Shown one piece after another: positions 52,997-62,090 of a stretch of 64,000 bases of DNA. The notes under the pieces were generated by a model. That model made no database searches, had not been told where the DNA came from, and saw only the letters and a program-made list of their open reading frames with translations. The stretch covers positions 1,302,001 to 1,366,000 of the forward strand of contig NZ_CP129111.1 in NCBI RefSeq assembly GCF_030407165.1. The letters run 5' to 3'. The translations under genes were made by a program, and so were the position numbers. Source of the DNA: Fontisubflavum oceani. Its GTDB lineage: Bacteria; Pseudomonadota; Alphaproteobacteria; Rhodobacterales; Rhodobacteraceae. The number at the start of each line of letters is the position of its first letter. The first letter of the stretch is position 1.

Positions 52997-53448
52997 TTGG
53001 GTTTGAATGGCGCCATGCCGGCGCGCGCCAATTCGTCTGCGCGTTCGTTCTCGGGGTGGCCCGCATGGCCCTTGACCCATTCCCAAGTGACCTGATGGCG
53101 CGCATTGGCCGCGTCGAGGCGGCGCCAGAGATCTTCGTTTTTCACCGGCTTTTTCGTAGCGGTGCGCCAGTTGTTGCGCTTCCAATTATGCAGCCAGGCG
53201 GTGATGCCACCTTTGACATAGGCGCTGTCGGTGACGACAGTCAGCAAGGACGGGCGCTCCAATGCTTCCAGCGCGTGGATCGCGGCGAGAAGTTCCATGC
53301 GGTTGTTGGTGGTGTCGGACTCGCCGCCCTTTAGTTCACGGGTTTTGACGACGCGTTCACCGTCCCTCGCGATGAGCAAAGCGCCCCAACCTCCGGGGCC
53401 AGGATTGCCCGAACAAGCGCCGTCGGTATAAGCGAAAAGCTCAGCCAT
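52993..53448 (-). CDS. rnhA: Ribonuclease HI
   Basis: A 151-aa enzyme cutting the RNA of RNA/DNA hybrids. Catalytic residues: Asp in YTDGACSGNPGPGGW, Glu in TTNNRMELLAAIHAL, Asp in VVTDSAYVKGG, and the C-terminal His/Asp of WVKGHAGHPENERADELAR. Length is normal. It overlaps the upstream methyltransferase gene by eight bases in a minus-strand operon. Confidence 0.97.
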   Translation of the reverse strand: MAELFAYTDGACSGNPGPGGWGALLIARDGERVVKTRELKGGESDTTNNRMELLAAIHALEALERPSLLTVVTDSAYVKGGITAWLHNWKRNNWRTATKKPVKNEDLWRRLDAANARHQVTWEWVKGHAGHPENERADELARAGMAPFKPK

Positions 53449-54028
53449 GGGCGGTGATCAAGATGAAGGGGTCTGTCGTGCCCGCAAGGCCCGCGCCAGT
53501 CCCGGTTGTGACATCCGATACGGTCAAGCCGAGGCCCTCCAAGGCTGTGCGCAACTCGGCCTCGGAATAATAGCTGTAGAATCGGCCCAAAGCATCGCGC
53601 CCTTCGCCCGCGCCGAGTTTCATACCCAAATAAAGATAGCCACCGGGCCGGAGCGCTTTCGCCAGCGCGGTGAGATGGCGCGGGAAATCGGCGCGCGGCG
53701 CATGAAGCAAGCTGAAGCTTGCCCAGATCCCGTCATACGCCTCTGTTTCAGTCACATCGTCGAAGGTGCCGTGACGGGCGTCGATGCCAACGGATCGCGC
53801 CGCGGTGACAAAGGCGGGGGTGGCATCCAAACCGGTCACCGCGAAGCCCGCATCTTGCATGGCTTTGGCTTGCAAACCGGGGCCGCATCCAAGATCGAGG
53901 ATCGTCCCACCCGCAGGCAGGCTTGCAAGGAATGCCCGGAGGCTCTCGGTCTGCGCCTCGTTGATGTCCAAGGCGGCATAGCTCGCAGCCCGCGCATCAT
54001 AGGCGTCAATCGTCCCCTGATCGCTCAT
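53441..54028 (-). CDS. Class I SAM-dependent methyltransferase
   Basis: A 195-aa methyltransferase. SAM loop TILDLGCGPGLQAKAM at about residues 43-58, acidic residue in TGLDATPAFV, and a motif-IV region GIWASFSLLHAPR. The substrate cannot be told. ATG 54028 overlaps the upstream DUF3429 stop by four bases; the longer in-frame reading is a shadow of that gene. Confidence 0.9.
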   Translation of the reverse strand: MSDQGTIDAYDARAASYAALDINEAQTESLRAFLASLPAGGTILDLGCGPGLQAKAMQDAGFAVTGLDATPAFVTAARSVGIDARHGTFDDVTETEAYDGIWASFSLLHAPRADFPRHLTALAKALRPGGYLYLGMKLGAGEGRDALGRFYSYYSEAELRTALEGLGLTVSDVTTGTGAGLAGTTDPFILITAHG

Positions 54029-54477
54029 GTGATGACCCCGATCCCGAGACAAACCACGACAACAGCGGTCAGGATCAGACGCAAACGCATCCACCATTGC
54101 GGCGCCAGCCTTTGTCGCCAAAACATGTAGTCGAGCGGCAGCAGCGCGATGAACCCGGCCAACAGTGCGACCGCGGCCGTGTTTGGATTGCCGCCAGCCA
54201 TGAAGAACGCCCAAAGCGCGGGCAGGGTAGAGAGCGCATAGCCGCTGGCTGCGACAGCTCCCGCCGCACGTGTGGCAAAGCCCCAAAGCGTGCCAGACAT
54301 GAAGCAAAGGATAACGATCCCATAGCTTTGCAGCACAAAAGGGCCGGTCAGGGCGGGGCCGAGGCTGCGCACCGACCACCCCTGGAGCGCGGGGCTCGCC
54401 AAAGTGGCCGCGCCCCAGAGAAAGGGGATCAGCCCGGCAAGCCCGAGGATCAGGGCGGAGGGAGGAATACGCATCAT
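54025..54477 (-). CDS. DUF3429 membrane protein
   Basis: A 150-aa protein with five hydrophobic segments (LILGLAGLIPFLWGAATL; QSYGIVILCFMSGTLWGFA; ALSTLPALWAFFMAGG; VALLAGFIALLPLDYMFW; LILTAVVVVCLGIGVI). The Y-G-x2-I-L-x-F-M-x-G-x2-W-G stretch is the DUF3429 signature. Function unknown. Two adjacent ATGs (54477, 54474) are equal candidates. Coupled to the downstream methyltransferase. Confidence 0.83.
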   Translation of the reverse strand: MMRIPPSALILGLAGLIPFLWGAATLASPALQGWSVRSLGPALTGPFVLQSYGIVILCFMSGTLWGFATRAAGAVAASGYALSTLPALWAFFMAGGNPNTAAVALLAGFIALLPLDYMFWRQRLAPQWWMRLRLILTAVVVVCLGIGVIT

Positions 54478-54552
54478 GGCCAGGGTTCTGCCCAAGCCGG
54501 TTGCGCTCGGCAAGGGCCGTTTGTCAGAAAACCGTTCAGCCTAGGGCCTGGT

Positions 54553-55167
54553 TCAAGCCCGCTCAAACGCCAAGCGACCCGCCAAAAGTGCAAAAATGCC
54601 GGCGAAGCTGCGGTTGAGCCAGCGCATGACCCGGGCGCTGCCCAAGATCCAACTGCGCGCCGCCGCCGCGAAGACGCCATAGAGCAGGAAGACGGCGAAG
54701 GTGAGTGCCATGAAGATCGCCCCGAGCAGCGCCATTTCCGCTGTCGCGCTGGCGGGATTGCCGGAGAGAAACGGCGGCAAGAGTGCCAGGAAGAAGATCG
54801 AAAGCTTGGGGTTCAAGATGTTGATGAGGGCACCGCGCCGGGCGATGCGCCACAGATTTTCGGGTTTTGCTTCTTCGCGGATCGCGAGCGCGCCATCGGA
54901 TTTCAGGGCCTGCCAGGCGAGATAGAGCAGATAGGCGACCCCGGCGAACTTCACCACCTGGAAGAGCAGCGCCGAAGTGTGCAGGAGCGCGGCGAGGCCA
55001 AGCGTGGCGGCGAGCAAATGCGGCACGATCCCAAGCGTGCAGCCAAAGGCCGCAGAAATCGCGGCGCGCCGACCTTGGCCAAGGCCAAGGGCCAGCGTGT
55101 AGATCACGCCGGTGCCAGGGGCGATTACGACGACGAAAGCGGTGACGAGAAACTGTAGAGAAATCAT
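54553..55167 (-). CDS. LysE/RhtB-family amino acid exporter
   Basis: A 204-aa, six-span exporter. APGTGVIYTLALGLGQGRRA near the N-terminus is the RhtB variant of the family's PGP motif, and ALINILNPKLSIFFLALLP is the conserved fourth-span region. Substrate is probably an amino acid or its analogue. It lies between ispH and the DUF3429 gene on the same strand. Confidence 0.9.
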   Translation of the reverse strand: MISLQFLVTAFVVVIAPGTGVIYTLALGLGQGRRAAISAAFGCTLGIVPHLLAATLGLAALLHTSALLFQVVKFAGVAYLLYLAWQALKSDGALAIREEAKPENLWRIARRGALINILNPKLSIFFLALLPPFLSGNPASATAEMALLGAIFMALTFAVFLLYGVFAAAARSWILGSARVMRWLNRSFAGIFALLAGRLAFERA

Positions 55168-55212
55168 GGTGCGCGCATCCTTCCGCAGAGGTATCCGCGA
55201 AGGAGAGCCGAT

Positions 55213-56163
55213 TTAGGCGGGTTCGCGCAAGACCCTTGGGACCTTGAACTCGACATTTTCGACAGCCGTCTCGACTTGCTCGACCGAGACGTCATATCGC
55301 GCGCGGAAGGCGTCGATCACCTCGTTGACCAGAAGTTCCGGGGCCGACGCGCCGGCTGTGATCCCGATCGAGGTGATCCCGTCGAGCGCCCGCCAGTCGA
55401 TATCCGTCGCGCGCTGGACAAGCTGCGCATAATCGCAACCCGCCCGCGCACCGACCTCGACCAGGCGTTTGGAATTGGAGGAGTTCGGCGCACCGACCAC
55501 CAGCATGGCGTCGGCTCTCGGGGCCATCGCTTTGACCGCCTCTTGCCGGTTGGTTGTGGCGTAGCAGATGTCTTCCTTATGCGGCCCGATAATGGCGGGG
55601 AAGCGGCCCTGCAAGGCCGCGACAACCTCGGCCGTGTCATCCACGCTGAGTGTGGTCTGGGTGATGAAAGCCAGTTTCTCTGGATCACGCGGGGTAATCT
55701 CGGCGACATCGGCGACCGTTTCCACCAGGATCACTTCGCCGGGTGGCAGTTGCCCCATGGTGCCGACGGTTTCGGGGTGGCCCTCATGGCCGATCATCAC
55801 CATTTGCAACCCGTTGGCGTGATGGCGTTCCGCCTCGATATGCACTTTGGAGACCAGCGGGCAGGTCGCGTCGACAAACACCATCTCGCGGCGCGCGGCC
55901 TCTGCGGGGACGGCTTTCGGTACGCCATGGGCCGAGAAGATCACCGGGCGGTCGTCGGGGCATTCGTCCAACTCTTCGACAAACACGGCTCCCTTGGCGC
56001 GAAGGTCGTCGACGACGAATTTGTTATGCACGATCTCGTGGCGCACATAGACCGGCGCACCCCATTTTCCGAGCGCCATTTCGACGATTTTGATCGCCCG
56101 GTCGACACCGGCGCAGAACCCGCGCGGGGCGGCGAGATAGAGCGTAAGGGGCGGTTTGGTCAT
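55213..56163 (-). CDS. ispH: 4-hydroxy-3-methylbut-2-enyl diphosphate reductase
   Basis: A 316-aa [4Fe-4S] enzyme giving IPP and DMAPP in the last step of the methylerythritol phosphate pathway. The three cluster cysteines are in PRGFCAGVDRA, VDATCPLVSK and VVGAPNSSNSKRL-adjacent GCDYAQ; the His/Thr substrate pocket includes HGVPK and TTNRQEAV. ATG 56163 (MTKPPLTLYL) is preceded by GGAGG six bases away, deciding against the start five codons upstream. Leads the minus-strand operon ending at the TRIC gene. Confidence 0.96.
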   Translation of the reverse strand: MTKPPLTLYLAAPRGFCAGVDRAIKIVEMALGKWGAPVYVRHEIVHNKFVVDDLRAKGAVFVEELDECPDDRPVIFSAHGVPKAVPAEAARREMVFVDATCPLVSKVHIEAERHHANGLQMVMIGHEGHPETVGTMGQLPPGEVILVETVADVAEITPRDPEKLAFITQTTLSVDDTAEVVAALQGRFPAIIGPHKEDICYATTNRQEAVKAMAPRADAMLVVGAPNSSNSKRLVEVGARAGCDYAQLVQRATDIDWRALDGITSIGITAGASAPELLVNEVIDAFRARYDVSVEQVETAVENVEFKVPRVLREPA

Positions 56164-56282
56164 CTGAGCCTCCGACATCAGGCGATAGGTAGGGGCAAGC
56201 GCCGTCGCCGTCCAGAGGCGGATCGGCGCAGCCGCTTGCCGGAACGCGATTTGCGGCGCAGGATGGAGGTGGGGAGAACATC

Positions 56283-56906
56283 ATGGCATCGGATAAGGCG
56301 CATTGGGATGCGGTCTATGCCGCGCGGGACGAAGACGCGCTGACCTGGTTTGAGGCGACGCCAGATTTGTCGCTACAGATGATTCATGCCTATCTGATGC
56401 CAGCGGACGCCATTTTGGATGTTGGCGGCGGCGCATCGCGTCTCGTCGATGCGCTGTTGGCGGATGGATATGGCGATGTGACTGTCTTGGACCTATCCGA
56501 TGCAGCCCTTGCGATCAGCCGGGATCGGTTGGGCGCACGCGCCGCGTCGGTCCGTTGGATCGCGGCAGACATTACAACCTGGCACCCAGACCGACAGGTA
56601 ACGTTGTGGCATGACCGGGCCGTATTTCATTTCCTCACCACAAGGGAAGACCGCGCCGCTTATGTCGCCGCGATGAGGGCGGCTTTGAAACCCGGCGGCT
56701 ACGCCATAATCTCAAGTTTTGCCTTGGATGGGCCCGAGACCTGCTCGAACCTGCCGGTTCAACGCTATGCGCCCGAGACGTTGGCCGCGACGCTGGAGGC
56801 GTTTGCGCCGGGCCAGTTTCGCTTGGTCGAGAGCCGCCCTCACGTGCATGTGACCCCCAAAGGCAATCAACAATCCTTTCAAATCAGTGTGTTTCAACGC
56901 ATGTAA
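56283..56906 (+). CDS. Class I SAM-dependent methyltransferase
   Basis: A 207-aa protein starting SDKAHWDAVYAARDEDALTW, a layout shared with thiopurine/tellurite-type methyltransferases. SAM loop AILDVGGGASRLVDALL, acidic residue in VTVLDLSDAAL, and motif IV LWHDRAVFHFLT are present. Substrate unknown. GGGGAG eight bases upstream supports the start. Divergent from ispH across 119 bp. Confidence 0.9.
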   Translation: MASDKAHWDAVYAARDEDALTWFEATPDLSLQMIHAYLMPADAILDVGGGASRLVDALLADGYGDVTVLDLSDAALAISRDRLGARAASVRWIAADITTWHPDRQVTLWHDRAVFHFLTTREDRAAYVAAMRAALKPGGYAIISSFALDGPETCSNLPVQRYAPETLAATLEAFAPGQFRLVESRPHVHVTPKGNQQSFQISVFQRM

Positions 56907-56946
56907 GATCGACGATCCAGCCAAATAGAATTCCGGAGACCCGCTG

Positions 56947-57483
56947 ATGTTGATGCCCCGCCAGAAGACCCCTGACCTCACTGTGCCGCTTTTGGGAGGC
57001 GGTCAGTTCGATTTGAGCGCTGAGGACAGCCCGCGCGGCGTGGTCATCTGTTTCTACCGTGGACTGCATTGCCCGCTTTGTGCGACCTATCTGACAGAGT
57101 TCGAGAAACTTGCCGGTGACTTCGCCGAGCGGGGTGTGGCTTCGGTTGCGATCTCGTCGGATGGCCAAGAGCGGACACAAGCTATGGCTGATAAGATCGG
57201 CGCTGAGAAACTGCGCTTTGGTTATGATCTGACCCTTACAAAAGCGCGTGAATGGGGCCTCTATATCTCGACCTCGCGCGGGAAAACGTCAATTGGGATC
57301 GAAGAGCCACCGCTCTTTGCCGAACCAGGTCTGTTTCTGATTAACCCCGATCAAACGCTCTATTACATGTCGGTGCAGACCATGCCGTTTGTGCGCCCAC
57401 ATTTCCGGGAGCTGTTGGGGGCGGTCGATTTTGCCATCGACAAGAACTACCCGGCGCGGGGCGAGTATGACGGACCGATCTAG
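56947..57483 (+). CDS. Peroxiredoxin-like (AhpC/TSA) protein
   Basis: A 178-aa thioredoxin-fold protein. The CP-loop reads VICFYRGLHCPLCATYLTEF, i.e. a CPLC rather than the PxxxTxxC of classical peroxiredoxins, so it belongs to the PRX-like2 type and may be a thiol oxidoreductase. The second half has SIGIEEPPLFAEPGLFLINP. Start has GGAG eight bases before ATG 56947; a second in-frame ATG is two codons in. A bidirectional terminator follows. Confidence 0.9.
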   Translation: MLMPRQKTPDLTVPLLGGGQFDLSAEDSPRGVVICFYRGLHCPLCATYLTEFEKLAGDFAERGVASVAISSDGQERTQAMADKIGAEKLRFGYDLTLTKAREWGLYISTSRGKTSIGIEEPPLFAEPGLFLINPDQTLYYMSVQTMPFVRPHFRELLGAVDFAIDKNYPARGEYDGPI

Positions 57484-57499
57484 GATCTCTATTAACGAA

Positions 57500-57524
57500 A
57501 AACCCCGCCAAGTTGGCGGGGTTT
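57500..57524. terminator. Bidirectional terminator
   Basis: An 11-bp perfect stem AAACCCCGCCA (57500-57510) / TGGCGGGGTTT (57514-57524) with a 3-base loop, flanked by A and T runs, between the convergent peroxiredoxin-like and NYN genes. Confidence 0.9.
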
Positions 57525-57532
57525 GTATCTGA

Positions 57533-58108
57533 TCAGGTCTCAACCGTTTCGATTTCATGCTCATCCATCTCCCGCGGTTCGCGGGGCGGTCGGCCAATAA
57601 CGTCTTTCAACTCATCCAGTTCGATGAAGTTATCGGCCTGGCGGCGTAGATCGTCGGCGATCATCGGCGGCTGACTGCGAATCGTGGACACAACCGAGAC
57701 GCGCACGCCCTTACGTTGGAGAGCGGCCACGAGCGGCCGGAAATCGCCATCGCCAGAGAAGATCACGATGTGATCGACATGCGGCGCAATCTCCATCGCA
57801 TCGACGGCCAACTCGATATCCATATTGCCTTTGACTTTGCGGCGGCCCTGGCTGTCGGTGAATTCTTTGGCCGGTTTGGTGACCATGGTGAAGCCGTTGT
57901 AGTGCAGCCAATCGACCAACGGGCGAATGGGCGAATAGTCGTCATTCTCCAGAAGGGCAGTATAGTAGAACGCACGCAGGAGCTTGCCGCGCTGCATGAA
58001 TTCCTGGCGGAGGAGCTTGTAGTCGATGTCGAAGGCCAGCGCTTTGGCGGCGGCGTAGAGGTTCGATCCATCGATGAACAGCGCCAACCGTTCGTCTCGG
58101 TAAAACAT
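57533..58108 (-). CDS. NYN-domain protein (LabA/DUF88 family)
   Basis: A 191-aa PIN-like nuclease-fold protein. Acidic residues of the NYN site appear in RLALFIDGSNLYAAAKAL, KGNMDIELAVDAMEIA and HIVIFSGDGDFRPLVAAL. Such proteins are predicted single-strand RNA nucleases; related LabA proteins take part in circadian output in cyanobacteria. The bacterial target is unknown. ATG 58108 is homologous; the upstream in-frame extension is not. Confidence 0.9.
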   Translation of the reverse strand: MFYRDERLALFIDGSNLYAAAKALAFDIDYKLLRQEFMQRGKLLRAFYYTALLENDDYSPIRPLVDWLHYNGFTMVTKPAKEFTDSQGRRKVKGNMDIELAVDAMEIAPHVDHIVIFSGDGDFRPLVAALQRKGVRVSVVSTIRSQPPMIADDLRRQADNFIELDELKDVIGRPPREPREMDEHEIETVET

Positions 58109-58200
58109 TGGGTGGTCCCGTGAGTATTTGTGGCGCCAATCGCGTGGAATGATAATGGAGTGAGAACAAAATCTACGACCGGCAATACAAAGGAAAATAG

Positions 58201-58845
58201 GTGAACTATCGGCAACCGCAAGCATCGAAGCGTCATCAGACCGTCACACGCGCATTGGTCGCCGTGGGTTCAAACGTTTCACTTGCAAGAAATCCTCCGC
58301 TTTCGGTGGTTTGCGCGGCCATGAAAAAATTAGCCGATCTCGAAAATGCGACGGCACATTTCAGCCGACTTTATCAAACGCCTGCCTTTCCGGAGGGTGC
58401 TGGACCTGACTTTATTAACGCCGCCCTGACGCTGTCATGGCAAGGCGAGGCGGCGGACCTGCTCACGCATCTGCACTGGGTTGAACGCAGTTTTGGCCGG
58501 ACCCGGCGCACCCGATGGGAGGCCCGGGTATTGGACCTGGATTTGATCGCATTTGGTGATCAGGTTTTGCCAGATTTGGAGACGCAGGCCCGGTGGCGGA
58601 ATCTGCCATCTGATCGGGCGGCGGAGATTGCGCCAGAAACGCTGATCCTGCCACATCCACGCTTGGCTGAGCGGGTCTTTGTCTTGGCCCCGCTGGCCGA
58701 TGTGGCGCCGGACTGGGTGCACCCCGTGACCGGCCTGACGATCGCAGAGATGTTGGCCGCGCTGCCACAGGCAGATCGCGACGCCATCACGGTGGTTGAT
58801 CCGCCCGCCGGGGCCTTGCCTTTCCCACCAATCGGCGATACATGA
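58201..58845 (+). CDS. folK: 2-amino-4-hydroxy-6-hydroxymethyldihydropteridine pyrophosphokinase
   Basis: A 214-aa kinase of folate synthesis. Motifs: ALVAVGSNVSLARN at the substrate side, PDFINAALTLSW, and the family signature RWEARVLDLDLIAFGDQVL, with LPHPRLAERVFVLAPLADV near the C-terminus. Its ~16-residue N-terminal addition (MNYRQPQASKRHQTVT) is unconserved and a later start is possible. First of a run with rpoZ, rsh, DUF2062 and pdxJ. Confidence 0.94.
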   Translation: MNYRQPQASKRHQTVTRALVAVGSNVSLARNPPLSVVCAAMKKLADLENATAHFSRLYQTPAFPEGAGPDFINAALTLSWQGEAADLLTHLHWVERSFGRTRRTRWEARVLDLDLIAFGDQVLPDLETQARWRNLPSDRAAEIAPETLILPHPRLAERVFVLAPLADVAPDWVHPVTGLTIAEMLAALPQADRDAITVVDPPAGALPFPPIGDT

Positions 58846-58888
58846 CAGGCTTCTGACCCTCCCGAAACAGGATGCTGGAGTTTCTTGA

Positions 58889-59242
58889 ATGGCCCGCGTG
58901 ACGGTTGAAGACTGCGTTGACAAGGTTCCGAACCGGTTTGAACTGGTGATGCTCGCCTCGCATCGCGCCCGCGAGATTTCTGCGGGCAGCCCGCTGACCA
59001 TCGACCGGGACAACGACAAGAACCCGGTTGTGAGCCTGCGCGAGATCGCCGACGAAACTCAGAGCGCCGATGATCTGCGTGAGCGGCTGATCGAAAGCCA
59101 TCAGACCCAGATCGAGGTGGACGAGCCCGAAGAAGACGCCATGGCGCTCTTGCAGGGTGTGGAGCAAGACAAGCCAGCTCAGGACGATATGTCCGAAGAG
59201 CAAATGCTGCGTGCTTTGATGGAAGCGCAGGGTCAGAAGTAA
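58889..59242 (+). CDS. rpoZ: RNA polymerase omega subunit
   Basis: A 117-aa subunit that stabilises beta-prime and, in proteobacteria, contributes to the ppGpp site of RNA polymerase. MARVTVEDCVDKVPNRFELV and LASHRAREISAGS are the conserved N-terminal core; the acidic tail is alphaproteobacterial. It lies directly before rsh, a fitting position as Rsh makes ppGpp. Confidence 0.97.
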   Translation: MARVTVEDCVDKVPNRFELVMLASHRAREISAGSPLTIDRDNDKNPVVSLREIADETQSADDLRERLIESHQTQIEVDEPEEDAMALLQGVEQDKPAQDDMSEEQMLRALMEAQGQK

Positions 59243-59270
59243 TCGGGACGCCGGCGCGGATGGAGGATCG

Positions 59271-61394
59271 ATGATCGACGCCTCTGACCTGCTCAGCCTG
59301 GTCAAGAATTACAATCCGAAATGCAATGAGGCGCTCTTGCTGGGCGCCTATGACTATGCGCGCGCCATGCATGAGGGGCAGACGCGGCATTCCGGTGAGC
59401 CCTATTTCACGCACCCCGTGGCGGTTGCTGCGATTCTGACCGAGCAGCGGTTGGATGACGCCACGATTGCCACCGCGCTTCTGCATGACACGATCGAAGA
59501 TACCAAGGGCACGTATTCCGAGATTGTCGATCTCTTTGGCAAAGACGTGGCCGAATTGGTCGACGGGGTCACCAAGCTGACCAATCTGGAACTGTCGAAC
59601 CGCGAGAGCAAACAGGCGGAGAATTTCCGCAAGCTCTTTATGGCCATGTCCAAGGACATGCGAGTGATCTTGGTGAAGCTCGCCGACCGTCTGCATAATA
59701 TGCGGACGATCCGGCATATGCCGCAGGAAAAACAGGCCAAGAAGGCCCGCGAGACCATGGACATCTTCGCGCCACTTGCCGGGCGGATGGGGATGCACTG
59801 GATGCGCGAGGAGTTGGAAGACTTGGCCTTCCGCGTGCTCAACCCGGAGGCCCGCAACTCGATCATTCGGCGATTTTTGACGCTGCAGAAGGAATCGGGC
59901 GATGTGATCCCGAAAATCACCGACGATATTGAGACGGTGATGGAGAAACACGGCGTGACCGGCGAGGTGTTTGGCCGGGCGAAAAAGCCATTTTCGATCT
60001 GGCGGAAGATGCAGGAGAAAGAGCTCGCCTTCTCGCGGCTTTCTGACATCTATGGGTTCCGTGTGATCACCGAGACTGAGGATGATTGCTACCGTATTTT
60101 GGGGGCGATCCATCAGCGTTGGCGTTCGGTGCCGGGGCGATTCAAGGACTATATCAGCCAGCCGAAATCGAACGGCTATCGCTCGATCCACACCACCGTG
60201 TCGGGCCGCGATGGCAAACGGGTCGAAGTGCAAATTCGGACCCGGCAGATGCATGATGTAGCCGAATCCGGGGTGGCGGCGCATTGGTCTTATCGCGATG
60301 GTGTGCGGGCCGAGAACCCGTTTGCCGTCGATCCGGCAAAATGGCTGGCGAACCTGACCGAGCGGTTCGAAATGGCCGAGGATCATGACGAGTTCCTGGA
60401 ACATGTGAAGCTCGAGATGTATTCCGACCAGGTGTTCTGTTTCACGCCCAAGGGCGATGTGGTGAAACTCCCCAAAGGCGCGACGCCGCTTGATTTCGCC
60501 TATTCGATCCACACACGGATCGGCCACTCCTGCGTTGGGGCCAAGGTCGACGGGATTCGCGTGCCGCTCTGGACGCGGCTTAAAAACGGCCAGTCGGTGG
60601 AGATCATCACGGCAGAGGGGCAGACGCCGCAAGCGACCTGGATCGACATCGCGGTGACCGGCAAAGCCAAGGCTGCGATCCGCCGCTCTCTGCGGGAGGA
60701 AGATCGTGGGCGCTATATCAAGCTGGGCCAAGAACTGGCGCGGGTCGCGTTTGAGCATGTGAACAAGAAGGCCACCGACAAGGCGCTGGCGACCGCGGCC
60801 AAAACCCTGGGGCTCGACAGCGGCGATGAGCTTCTGGCCCGGATCGGCAGTGCTGAGTTGTCTGCGCGTGATGTGGTGGCCGCACTTTATCCCGAGTTGC
60901 TGACCGAGGGGGAGACGGGCGACGTTGATGCGCGCCGCGCGGTGATCGGCCTGCCGCCGGGATCGATGATCCACCGGGCGCAATGCTGTCAGGCCGTGCC
61001 GGGAGAGCGGATCGTCGGCATCACCTATCAAGGGCGTGGCCCGGTGGTGCACGCGATTGATTGCCCGGCCTTGGCGGATTTGGATGATCAACCGGACCGC
61101 TGGATTGACCTACATTGGACCGAAGGTCGCCACGCCCCTGTCCATAATGTGACTGTAGATGTCACACTCAGCAATGATAATGGCGTGTTGGGACGCATCT
61201 GCACATTGATCGGTGAGCAGAACGCAAATATCTCAGACCTACATTTCATTGATCGAAAACCAGATTTTTACCGTCTGCTGATCGACTTGGATGTGAGAGA
61301 CGCCGAACATCTTCACGCGGTGATGATGGCGGTCGAGGCCGATAGCGATGTGGCCACCTTGGAGCGGTACCGAGCCTTGGAGCGCCGCCCCTAA
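59271..61394 (+). CDS. rsh: Bifunctional (p)ppGpp synthetase/hydrolase (Rsh)
   Basis: A 707-aa stringent-response enzyme. N-terminal HD hydrolase (YTHPVAVAAIL-like FTHPVAVAAI; LHDTIEDTKGTYSEI), synthetase domain (KDYISQPKSNGYRSIHTTV), TGS domain (VFCFTPKGDVVKLPKGATPL), a zinc-finger-like helical part and the C-terminal ACT domain (IDRKPDFYRLLIDLDV). It is the single long RelA/SpoT homologue usual in this class. Follows rpoZ by 28 bases. Confidence 0.97.
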   Translation: MIDASDLLSLVKNYNPKCNEALLLGAYDYARAMHEGQTRHSGEPYFTHPVAVAAILTEQRLDDATIATALLHDTIEDTKGTYSEIVDLFGKDVAELVDGVTKLTNLELSNRESKQAENFRKLFMAMSKDMRVILVKLADRLHNMRTIRHMPQEKQAKKARETMDIFAPLAGRMGMHWMREELEDLAFRVLNPEARNSIIRRFLTLQKESGDVIPKITDDIETVMEKHGVTGEVFGRAKKPFSIWRKMQEKELAFSRLSDIYGFRVITETEDDCYRILGAIHQRWRSVPGRFKDYISQPKSNGYRSIHTTVSGRDGKRVEVQIRTRQMHDVAESGVAAHWSYRDGVRAENPFAVDPAKWLANLTERFEMAEDHDEFLEHVKLEMYSDQVFCFTPKGDVVKLPKGATPLDFAYSIHTRIGHSCVGAKVDGIRVPLWTRLKNGQSVEIITAEGQTPQATWIDIAVTGKAKAAIRRSLREEDRGRYIKLGQELARVAFEHVNKKATDKALATAAKTLGLDSGDELLARIGSAELSARDVVAALYPELLTEGETGDVDARRAVIGLPPGSMIHRAQCCQAVPGERIVGITYQGRGPVVHAIDCPALADLDDQPDRWIDLHWTEGRHAPVHNVTVDVTLSNDNGVLGRICTLIGEQNANISDLHFIDRKPDFYRLLIDLDVRDAEHLHAVMMAVEADSDVATLERYRALERRP

Positions 61395-61421
61395 GCTGGC
61401 CCAGATGGGAGGAGACCAGGC

Positions 61422-62066
61422 TTGGTCTTCAAGCGACGCGATAACCGCCCCTGGGGGCAAGTCGTGGCCGAGTGGATTTATCCGCGCGGTGGCTGGGCGC
61501 GTGCCTTCCAATATATCAAACATCGGCTGCGGCGGTTGCCGGGCACGCCTGAGACCATTGCGCGCGGCATTTTTGCCGGTGCGTTCACGGTCTTCTCGCC
61601 ATTTTACGGGCTGCATTTCGTGGTTGCGGCCGTCCTGGCCAAGCTGATGCGCGGCAATATATTGGCCGCGTTGCTCGCGACCTTTATCGGCAACCCGCTG
61701 ACCTATATCCCAATCGGGATCATCTCGCTGCAAACCGGGCATTTCCTTCTGGGCAGTCAGTTGCGCAGTGATGTCGAGGGCAATCTCTTCGTCAAATTCT
61801 CGCGGGCCGCGGGTGACCTTTGGCACAATTTCGTGGCGATTTTCACACCCGCCCAAGCGCATTGGCATGAGCTTGGCGTCTTCTATCGCGACGTATTTTT
61901 TCCCTACATGATCGGCGGCATCATCCCGGGGCTGATCTGCGGCGCCGTCTGCTACTATCTCAGCGTTCCGGTGATCCGCGCCTATCAGAAACGCCGCGCG
62001 GCCAAGCTGCGCAAGAAAATGAAAAAGCTGCGGGAACAGACTGGCGCCGAGGCGGCAAAGCAGTAG
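61422..62066 (+). CDS. DUF2062 membrane protein
   Basis: A 214-aa protein with the DUF2062 signature IARGIFAGAFTVFSPFYGLH followed by spans (VVAAVLAKLMRGNILAALLA; GNPLTYIPIGIIS) and a basic C-terminus KLRKKMKKLREQTG. Function unknown; conserved next to rsh and pdxJ in relatives. The start is TTG 61422, supported by GGAGGAG six bases before it; no ATG or GTG upstream fits. Confidence 0.9.
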   Translation: MVFKRRDNRPWGQVVAEWIYPRGGWARAFQYIKHRLRRLPGTPETIARGIFAGAFTVFSPFYGLHFVVAAVLAKLMRGNILAALLATFIGNPLTYIPIGIISLQTGHFLLGSQLRSDVEGNLFVKFSRAAGDLWHNFVAIFTPAQAHWHELGVFYRDVFFPYMIGGIIPGLICGAVCYYLSVPVIRAYQKRRAAKLRKKMKKLREQTGAEAAKQ

Positions 62067-62090
62067 GTTGGACCCGAAAGGGGACGGCAG

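Noticed and set aside
58560..61091. 843-codon open frame antisense to folK, rpoZ and rsh
   Set aside because: It lies entirely opposite well-recognised genes and has a composition typical of shadow frames.
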